From NCBI RefSeq assembly GCF_028416575.1, contig NZ_JAMQKB010000001.1, positions 453,649-517,648 of the forward strand: 64,000 nucleotides of DNA, read 5' to 3'. The first letter of the stretch is position 1. Each line of letters opens with the position of its first letter. The stretch is from Terrihalobacillus insolitus (GTDB lineage: Bacteria; Bacillota; Bacilli; Bacillales; Amphibacillaceae). The translations under genes were made by a program, and so were the position numbers. Below, piece by piece: positions 58,813-64,000 of this stretch. The notes beneath the pieces were generated by a model. The model did no database searches and had not been told where the DNA came from. It was given only the letters and a program-made list of their open reading frames with translations.

Positions 58813-60003
58813 CTAAAATACAGGCACCTGAAACTCATCTTTTACTGCTTGAAGGTGTTCATTATGAATCAATAAATCAAGTCCTGTTAGCGAAAGTGCC
58901 TTGGCACCTGTTATCAATGCATGATCACCTGTTTTAGATATCGCGGCTTCGCGAAATGCTACTGTGTGTGGAACAAGATCCTCTGCTCCTATTTTAATAA
59001 AAGGGTGAATCGTTGGAACTACCTTACTGATGTTACCAGCATCTGTCGAGCCTATGCCACCAACTCTGTCGGAATACGTTTCACCAAGACTGGTCACTTT
59101 TTCCTTAAAAATTTGATCAAACTTTCTATTTATTTTAAAGTCATCTACACCGTTTTGAATTCGTGTGATTTTTACTGTTGCACCTGTCATTAAAGCAGAG
59201 CCTTCTGCAATATCATTTACTTTAGCGGTAATCTCATCACACGCGGATCTGCTTTTAGCCCGAATAAAGAATCTAGCTCGTGCATATTCAGGAACAATAT
59301 TCGGTGCATCTCCTCCATCCAAAATAATTCCATGTATACGTACATCATCCGTTACATGTTGACGGAGTGCATTAACCCCATTATACAATTGAACCACAGC
59401 GTCTAATGCATTGATCCCGTTTTCAGGGTTAGCAGCTGCATGCGCGGGTTTACCAAAAAACGCATAGTCCATTGGATCAACTGCTAGTGTTGGAGCCGTT
59501 TCTGCAGTCTTGCCAAATGGATGTGCCATCATACATACATCTAGGTCTTGCACCAATTGATGGCGAACAAATGTCCCTTTTGCACTGCCGTTTGGACCAC
59601 CCTCCTCCGCTGGTGTTCCAAGCACCACTACTTCCCCGCCAGTTTCATCTAAAACTTGGCTGAGTCCAATCGCTGCTGCAACACTTGATGTTCCAATGAT
59701 ATTGTGGCCACAAGCATGCCCAAGACCTGGAAGTGCATCATATTCTGCGAGAAATCCAATTTTGGGACCTGGTTTTCCTGATTCTAATCTAGCAATAAAC
59801 GCTGTCTCATGTTCTGGGATCCCTTTTTGAACAGTGAAACCAGCATCTTTTAATAAAGAAATCAATAAATCAGAAGCAAAATATTCTTGATTTCCAATTT
59901 CAGGCCGGCTATGTATTTGATGACTTGTGTGAACATATAATTTTTCCTGATCTTTAATGTTCTTTAATACTTTTTCCTCAAGCACGTTTTGGAAAGTGTT
60001 CAT
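58813..60003 (-). CDS. M20-family metallo-amidohydrolase (N-acyl amino acid or amidobenzoyl hydrolase type)
   Basis: A 396-residue M20D peptidase. Catalytic blocks are IGFLAEYDALPGLGHACGHNIIG (metal ligand His pair), GTPAEEGGPNGSAKGTFV (catalytic Glu) and AHPFGKTAE. The dimerisation domain follows around YAFFGKPAHAAANPENGINAL, and GGIGSTDAGNISKVVPTIHPF supplies a C-terminal ligand. It lies 108 bp after metQ on the same strand. It may release methionine or another sulfur amino acid from an N-acyl derivative imported by MetNIQ, and share S-box control. Confidence 0.9.
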   Translation of the reverse strand: MNTFQNVLEEKVLKNIKDQEKLYVHTSHQIHSRPEIGNQEYFASDLLISLLKDAGFTVQKGIPEHETAFIARLESGKPGPKIGFLAEYDALPGLGHACGHNIIGTSSVAAAIGLSQVLDETGGEVVVLGTPAEEGGPNGSAKGTFVRHQLVQDLDVCMMAHPFGKTAETAPTLAVDPMDYAFFGKPAHAAANPENGINALDAVVQLYNGVNALRQHVTDDVRIHGIILDGGDAPNIVPEYARARFFIRAKSRSACDEITAKVNDIAEGSALMTGATVKITRIQNGVDDFKINRKFDQIFKEKVTSLGETYSDRVGGIGSTDAGNISKVVPTIHPFIKIGAEDLVPHTVAFREAAISKTGDHALITGAKALSLTGLDLLIHNEHLQAVKDEFQVPVF

Positions 60004-60111
60004 TCGTATCCCCCTCGAAAAATTAAATAAAGGAAGACAAGTTAACCTGTTAGCAGTCCTTAGACCAGAGTTAACTTTCCTCCCATTGTATCTAGCGTTT
60101 ATACATTCTGT

Positions 60112-60978
60112 TTACCAACCAATATCTTCAAGTGGTACGAATATTGGAATTAGGGAGTTGTCAAATACGTCTTTAATGTGTTGGGCAACTTCATCTGTTT
60201 GGTAAATTTCAACTAATCTCTTAAATACTTCCTTATCCGTTTCATCTGCACGTACTGCAATAATATTGATGTAAGGTGTCGCCGTATTATCTTCAATAAA
60301 AATGGCATCTTCAACAGGTGTAAAACCAGCTTCAACTGCTACTCCATTATTAATGATAGATGCCGTAACATCTGGTAAAACCCGTGGAGTCTGAGCAGCA
60401 ACAATCGGTGTGAACTTAATATTTTTTGGATTTTCTTCAATTAACGATAAATCACCATTACCATTAAATTCATCCGTTAATGTGATCAATCCAGCTTGTT
60501 CCAATAAACCTAAGGCTCTTCCCATGTTCGTCGCTTCTTGTGGAAGGGCAATTGATCCATTTTCAGGGAAATCACTTATGTCCTCAATCTTTTCTGAATA
60601 AATACCCATTGGCGCAATTAGAGTTGTACTGATCGGAGCAAGGTCTAGATCTCTTTCTTTAATAAACGAATCAAAGTAAGAAACAGTTTGGAAAGCATTT
60701 AAATCAATGTCACCATCCGCTAAAGCAACATTCGGACGGACATAATCAGAGAATTCCACTAGCTCTAAGTTAATACCTTCTTTAGCAGCTTTTTCTTTAA
60801 CAAATTCCCAGATTGGAACACCTGATCCATTTAGACCTACTTTTAACGTAACCTCTTCTTGTTTGTCTGTTCCTTCTGTTGCGTCACCACTATCAGATGA
60901 TTGACTACTTCCACATCCAGCTAATATAGCTCCGAGACTTATGATAAGGGTTAATAAAACGAGTAATTTTTTCTTCAT
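60112..60978 (-). CDS. metQ: Methionine ABC transporter substrate-binding lipoprotein
   Basis: A 288-residue NlpA/MetQ lipoprotein. The signal KKKLLVLLTLIISLGAILAGC has the lipid-attachment Cys at about 22. The mature part has EVTLKVGLNGSGVPIWEFV, VALADGDIDLNAFQTVSYFD and IALPQEATNMGRALGLLEQAGLI, the MetQ signature regions. It captures methionine outside the membrane for MetNI. It follows metI by 10 bases. Confidence 0.95.
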   Translation of the reverse strand: MKKKLLVLLTLIISLGAILAGCGSSQSSDSGDATEGTDKQEEVTLKVGLNGSGVPIWEFVKEKAAKEGINLELVEFSDYVRPNVALADGDIDLNAFQTVSYFDSFIKERDLDLAPISTTLIAPMGIYSEKIEDISDFPENGSIALPQEATNMGRALGLLEQAGLITLTDEFNGNGDLSLIEENPKNIKFTPIVAAQTPRVLPDVTASIINNGVAVEAGFTPVEDAIFIEDNTATPYINIIAVRADETDKEVFKRLVEIYQTDEVAQHIKDVFDNSLIPIFVPLEDIGW

Positions 60979-60988
60979 GTTTTTTCTC

Positions 60989-61651
60989 CTATCTTCTTCT
61001 AATTATCTTTGAAAATTTATTTCCAAACGTTTGGACCAACTGAACTAAAAGCACGAGTAAAAGGACTGTTACAATCATAATGTCTGTTTCAAAGCGCTGG
61101 TAACCATATGCGATTGCTAGATCACCTAGACCACCGCCACCAACAAATCCAGCCATTGCTGAGGCACCAATTAAACCTATAACAGCAATCGTAATATTTA
61201 AAATCAACGAGCTAAGTGCCTCTGGTACAAGTACACGAAAGACAATTTGCCAAGGTCTTGCACCCATTGCTTCTGTTGCTTCTACAACTCCAGGTGAAAC
61301 TTCTAGCAAACTGCTTTCTACTAATCTTGCAATGTATGGTGCTGCAAAAACAACAAGTGGTACAGTTGCAGCTGCTGTTCCTATGGATGTCCCAACAATT
61401 ACCCGTGTAAAAGGTAAGATTGCAACTAGTAAAATAATAAAAGGAATGGACCTAAAGAAATTAATAATTGCATTTAACACCGGAAAAAGTAATTTATTTT
61501 CCATCAAGTTCCCTGGTCGTGTTACAACTAAAATAATGCCAAGTGGTAGACCTAAGATCAGTGCGAATAATAGGGAGAAACCAACCATTGCTAACGTATC
61601 GATTGTAGCTTCTAGAATTCGCGGCCAAAATTCCGTTAATTTAACATCCAT
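60989..61651 (-). CDS. metI: Methionine ABC transporter permease
   Basis: A 220-residue permease with five to six helices. The conserved EAA loop is EATEAMGARPWQIVFRVLVPEAL. Other MetI features are FFRSIPFIILLVAILPFTR and GASAMAGFVGGGGLGDLAIAYGYQRF. It overlaps metN by 11 bases and belongs to metN-metI-metQ. Confidence 0.95.
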   Translation of the reverse strand: MDVKLTEFWPRILEATIDTLAMVGFSLLFALILGLPLGIILVVTRPGNLMENKLLFPVLNAIINFFRSIPFIILLVAILPFTRVIVGTSIGTAAATVPLVVFAAPYIARLVESSLLEVSPGVVEATEAMGARPWQIVFRVLVPEALSSLILNITIAVIGLIGASAMAGFVGGGGLGDLAIAYGYQRFETDIMIVTVLLLVLLVQLVQTFGNKFSKIIRRR

Positions 61652-62669
61652 CTATATTCAGCTCCTTTACACCAACTGTTTCCCGAATATATTCTAGAGC
61701 CTTATGAATGTCTGAATCTTCCCCCCGAAATTCGACAATCAGATTTCCAAAAGGTTTTCCTTGTAGCTCTGTAATTTGACCAAATAAAATATTTGTATGA
61801 ACATCATGGTTTTTAGAAGCCATAGACAAAATTGGATCTCCAGCAAAGTTGCCTTCAAATAGTAACCGGTAGATATGTTTGGTACCTTCCTTCGATTCTA
61901 TCATTCGTATTATCGAACTTGGTATCTCATCGTTCATTACTGTTTTGACAAAATTCCTTGTTGTTACATGTTGAGGATTTGAAAAGACATCAAATATTGT
62001 CCCTTCTTCAATAATTTTGCCAAGTTCCATAACTGCTACGCGATCACAGATTTCTCGTATAACTTGCATCTCATGGGTAATCATTAGAATTGTAATGTTG
62101 TACTCTTTTTGAATTCTTTTCAACAAATCCAAGATAGATTGAGTAGTTTGTGGATCAAGGGCAGACGTTGCCTCGTCGCATAATAGAATCTCAGGCGATG
62201 TAGACAATGCTCTTGCGATACCTACACGCTGTTTTTGACCACCAGAAAGCTGGTCTGGATAATGGTTTGCCTTATCAGATAACCCAACAAAATCTAACAG
62301 CTCTTTCACTTTCTTGTTAATTTTTGATTTAGGTTCACCAGCGAGTGACAACGGGAACCCAATATTATCAAAAACCGTTTTAGATTCCAGTAGATGAAAA
62401 TGTTGAAAAATCATTCCGATCTTTCGTCTCATTTCCCTCAGGTTCTCCTTAGAAAGACTTTGAATATCTTGATCATTCACCCACACCTTTCCAGATGATG
62501 GGGTTTCTAGTAGATTCACACATCGGATTAGTGTGCTTTTTCCCGCCCCACTAAATCCAATAACACCATAAATTTCTCCCTTTTCTACTGTTAAATCCAC
62601 ATTATCGATAGCCTGGATGACCTGATCATTAATTTGGAATTGCTTGCTAACACCCTCAAATCGAATCAT
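61641..62669 (-). CDS. metN: Methionine ABC transporter ATP-binding protein
   Basis: A 342-residue MetN. Walker A is GFSGAGKSTLI, Q-loop MIFQHFHLLESKTVFDN, signature LSGGQKQRV, Walker B ILLCDEATSALDP and H-loop MITHEM. The C-terminal NIL/ACT-like domain (about 260-342, RLLFEGNFAGDPILSM onward) is the methionine-sensing regulatory domain typical of MetN. It is the first gene of the operon, behind an S-box riboswitch. Confidence 0.96.
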   Translation of the reverse strand: MIRFEGVSKQFQINDQVIQAIDNVDLTVEKGEIYGVIGFSGAGKSTLIRCVNLLETPSSGKVWVNDQDIQSLSKENLREMRRKIGMIFQHFHLLESKTVFDNIGFPLSLAGEPKSKINKKVKELLDFVGLSDKANHYPDQLSGGQKQRVGIARALSTSPEILLCDEATSALDPQTTQSILDLLKRIQKEYNITILMITHEMQVIREICDRVAVMELGKIIEEGTIFDVFSNPQHVTTRNFVKTVMNDEIPSSIIRMIESKEGTKHIYRLLFEGNFAGDPILSMASKNHDVHTNILFGQITELQGKPFGNLIVEFRGEDSDIHKALEYIRETVGVKELNIDGC

Positions 62670-62715
62670 GGCAACCTCCCTTTCTCTTGCTGTATGTTAA
62701 CAGTAATAACGATAA

Positions 62716-62898
62716 AAATGCCCTCTCTTCTGTGATAAGAAGAGAGGGCATTAATAAACGATCTATGTATGCCTACTCTTCTTATCTTTCAAGTGAATAA
62801 TCATCACTTGATGGAATTAGCACAGTATTTCAAATTAATTGAAATCCGCTGCCGAGGTTTCTTAGGGCCATTCCCCTCCACCTCTCTCGATAAGAAGA
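62716..62898 (-). promoter_or_regulatory. SAM-I (S-box) riboswitch with terminator ahead of metNIQ
   Basis: The minus strand reads CTTATCGAGAGAGGTGGAGG, GGAATGGCCCTAAGAAACCTCGGCAGC and an ATTCCATCAAGTGAT stem, closed by AAGATAAGAAGAG. The terminator GCCCTCTCTTC/GAAGAGAGGGC (62720-62749) plus TTTTT follows. Confidence 0.96.
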
Positions 62899-62938
62899 AA
62901 AAATTAAGTTCTATATCCTGTTTCATAGCAATAAGAAA

Positions 62939-62967
62939 ATAGTATAGGAATCTGTTAGAACTGTCAA
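62939..62967 (-). promoter_or_regulatory. Promoter of the metNIQ S-box leader
   Basis: TTGACA (62962-62967), a 17-bp spacer and TACTAT (62939-62944) on the minus strand. Confidence 0.65.
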
Positions 62968-63022
62968 GACTTTTTAATAGGCTCTAGGAATCTCGTTTCT
63001 TAACTCCAATTTCAAGAAGTTA

Positions 63023-63072
63023 GGGGTCAGACTCTGTTCGAGGACAACTGTCCATATGAAGGGTCTGATCCC
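63023..63072. repeat. REP-like hairpin (GGGGTCAGAC / GGTCTGATCCC)
   Basis: GGGGTCAGAC and GGTCTGATCCC form the outer stem and GGACA/TGTCC an inner one. It resembles short REP-like hairpins common in Bacillaceae intergenic DNA. It is the only copy of this exact type in the window. Confidence 0.5.
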
Positions 63073-63080
63073 AAATTTAA

Positions 63081-63207
63081 TCTTTAAATGGTTTTAGGGT
63101 TTTAGACCCCCACCTCTAAGCGAAGCGTAGGTGGGAATTTCCAATCAGGTGGAGTCGAGACTCCATCTGATTCCCCGATGTTTCAGCTTGCTGAAACGAG
63201 TTCGCTT
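63081..63207 (+). repeat. Three-hairpin dispersed repeat, copy F (full length)
   Basis: Nearly identical to copy A at 8119-8235, differing at a handful of positions (for example GTCGAGAC against GTCGAAAC in the middle loop). It ends GAAACGAGTTCGCTT, overlapping no gene, four bases before the MMPL stop. Confidence 0.9.
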
Positions 63208-63210
63208 TCC

Positions 63211-64000
63211 CTATTTCTTTTTCCAAAGTGCTCCTGGCCAAAAAGCGAATCGACCAAGGACTGTAGTTATTGCTGGAACAAGTAATGGTCTCACAATAAA
63301 CGTATCTAATATAACACCGATAGCAGTTACGATACCAAACTGGACGAGCACTTGCATCGGCATTACAGCCAAGACGGAAAATGTTCCGGCTAAAATCAAA
63401 CCTGCAGAGGAAATAACACTGCTTGTTTCCCCCACCCCCTCCGCAATAGCTTGCTTCATCGACATCCGTTTCCTTTTGTTCCATATACTTGAGATCATAA
63501 ATATATTATAATCCTCACCAAGAGCAACTAAGAATACAAAAGCATAGAGCGGAATTAAGCCTTGCATCGCGGGGGCGCCCATTCCGTAATGAATAATCAA
63601 CCATCCAAGGCCTAGGGCAGATAAAAATGAAATGACTACCGTAAGTAGTAAATAAACCATTGCTACAACGGACTTCAAGTACACCAACAACAGCAAAGCG
63701 ATAATAAGCAAGACTACTGGTATAATGATGTTTTGATCACTTCTTGTTATGTTTTCCGTATCATAAAGGGTTGCTGTTTCACCGCCAATCCAAACACGTT
63801 CATTAGCATTAGAAATTCCTGCGTTTTCTAATCCATTTATTGCTGCTATCTTTAAGTTTTCAATTTGTTCCACTGCGTCGGAAGAGTATGGATCAACACC
63901 GAATGTTACCGTATATTCCAGATAGTATCGATTACTTTCTCCTTGTTTAGCATCACTTACACTTTCCACAATAGGCAAGGAAATAAGGTCCTTCTGCAAA
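63211..64000 (-). CDS. MMPL/RND-family transporter, C-terminal part (runs off right edge)
   Basis: The frame is open to the last base, so the start lies outside the window. The 263 visible residues contain the second extracytoplasmic segment's end, then five to six helices (IIIPVVLLIIALLLLVYL onward) with the MMPL motif ALGEDYNIFMISSIWNKRK and the amphipathic MKQAIAEGVGETSSVISSAG. YdgH/YdfJ-type MMPL proteins export lipids or drugs driven by protons. The C-terminus (FWPGALWKKK) is typical and intact. Confidence 0.88.
   Translation of the reverse strand, partial: LQKDLISLPIVESVSDAKQGESNRYYLEYTVTFGVDPYSSDAVEQIENLKIAAINGLENAGISNANERVWIGGETATLYDTENITRSDQNIIIPVVLLIIALLLLVYLKSVVAMVYLLLTVVISFLSALGLGWLIIHYGMGAPAMQGLIPLYAFVFLVALGEDYNIFMISSIWNKRKRMSMKQAIAEGVGETSSVISSAGLILAGTFSVLAVMPMQVLVQFGIVTAIGVILDTFIVRPLLVPAITTVLGRFAFWPGALWKKK

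Noticed and set aside
8119..63207. CRISPR array
   Set aside because: The repeats are few, far apart and structured as hairpin triplets. No regularly spaced short repeats or cas genes are present anywhere in the window.
63116..63484. 122-codon ORF antisense-frame to the MMPL gene, covering the three-hairpin repeat
   Set aside because: Cys/Gly-rich nonsense composition; it overlaps a clear MMPL coding frame.

Overview
The window looks like the chromosome of a low-GC, endospore-forming Bacillaceae, probably near Oceanobacillus or Virgibacillus. This is inferred from the AT-rich sequence, strong AGGAGG-type ribosome binding sites, frequent TTG/GTG starts, spore-coat genes, B. subtilis-like sugar operons, S-box and preQ1 riboswitches, and many amino-acid and Met/sulfur transport genes. 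No database search was possible, so genus placement is tentative.

Layout. 1-600: the tail of a CorA-type Mg2+ transporter and a small DUF1540 protein. 719-6187: mannitol PTS operon mtlA-mtlR-mtlF-mtlD on the minus strand. 6502-9900: an S-box-controlled flavin monooxygenase followed by a tiny membrane protein and an SSS-family symporter. 10024-13006: APC permease and class III aminotransferase. 13469-16843: a HEPN/MNT toxin-antitoxin pair, a tandem-repeat coiled-coil gene, two spore-coat genes and an AbrB-family membrane protein. 17050-20994: an unidentified gene, then the 5-oxoprolinase genes pxpB-pxpC-pxpA and a gutted Nramp-like transporter. 21062-24873: fructose PTS operon under a DeoR-type repressor with a 10-bp-phased operator. 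24900-27930: a graveyard with frameshifted DUF1659 and DUF2922 genes, an IS3 orfA remnant and a decapitated amino-acid ABC transporter, plus an apparently intact type I toxin-antitoxin cassette between 50-bp direct repeats.

28829-33658 is the most interesting region. A LolD/FtsX-like ABC transporter is divergent from an XRE-HTH/TPR regulator. The 3' end of the regulator overlaps a 44-codon gene for a secreted-type propeptide, the architecture of RRNPP quorum-sensing pairs such as NprR/NprX. 33739-38011: a catabolic operon (amidohydrolase, Rieske ferredoxin, ferredoxin reductase, aldehyde dehydrogenase). 38504-43621: two-component system, SHOCT protein, a 21-aa lipoprotein, a methyltransferase, an S-box OsmC gene, a truncated DsrE-like gene and a CstR-like persulfide sensor. 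43878-49456: subtilase with six SH3-like repeats, nitroreductase, VapBC-type pair and a DUF4317 protein. 49599-54613: mannose PTS (manA, manP, manR). 54843-56319: a lipoprotein gene with two Fnr/Crp-type boxes and a flavin reductase. 56367-58330: queC-queD-queE under a preQ1 riboswitch. 58813-62967: M20 amidohydrolase and metQ-metI-metN under a third S-box. 63211-64000: the C-terminal part of an MMPL transporter.

Two dispersed repeat families run through the window. One is a ~120-bp element of three consecutive hairpins (six full or partial copies). The other is a 140-340-bp MITE-like element with GTTCAAAAA-type inverted ends (four copies). They sit inside operons, beside a truncated gene and next to promoters, and explain much of the non-coding sequence.
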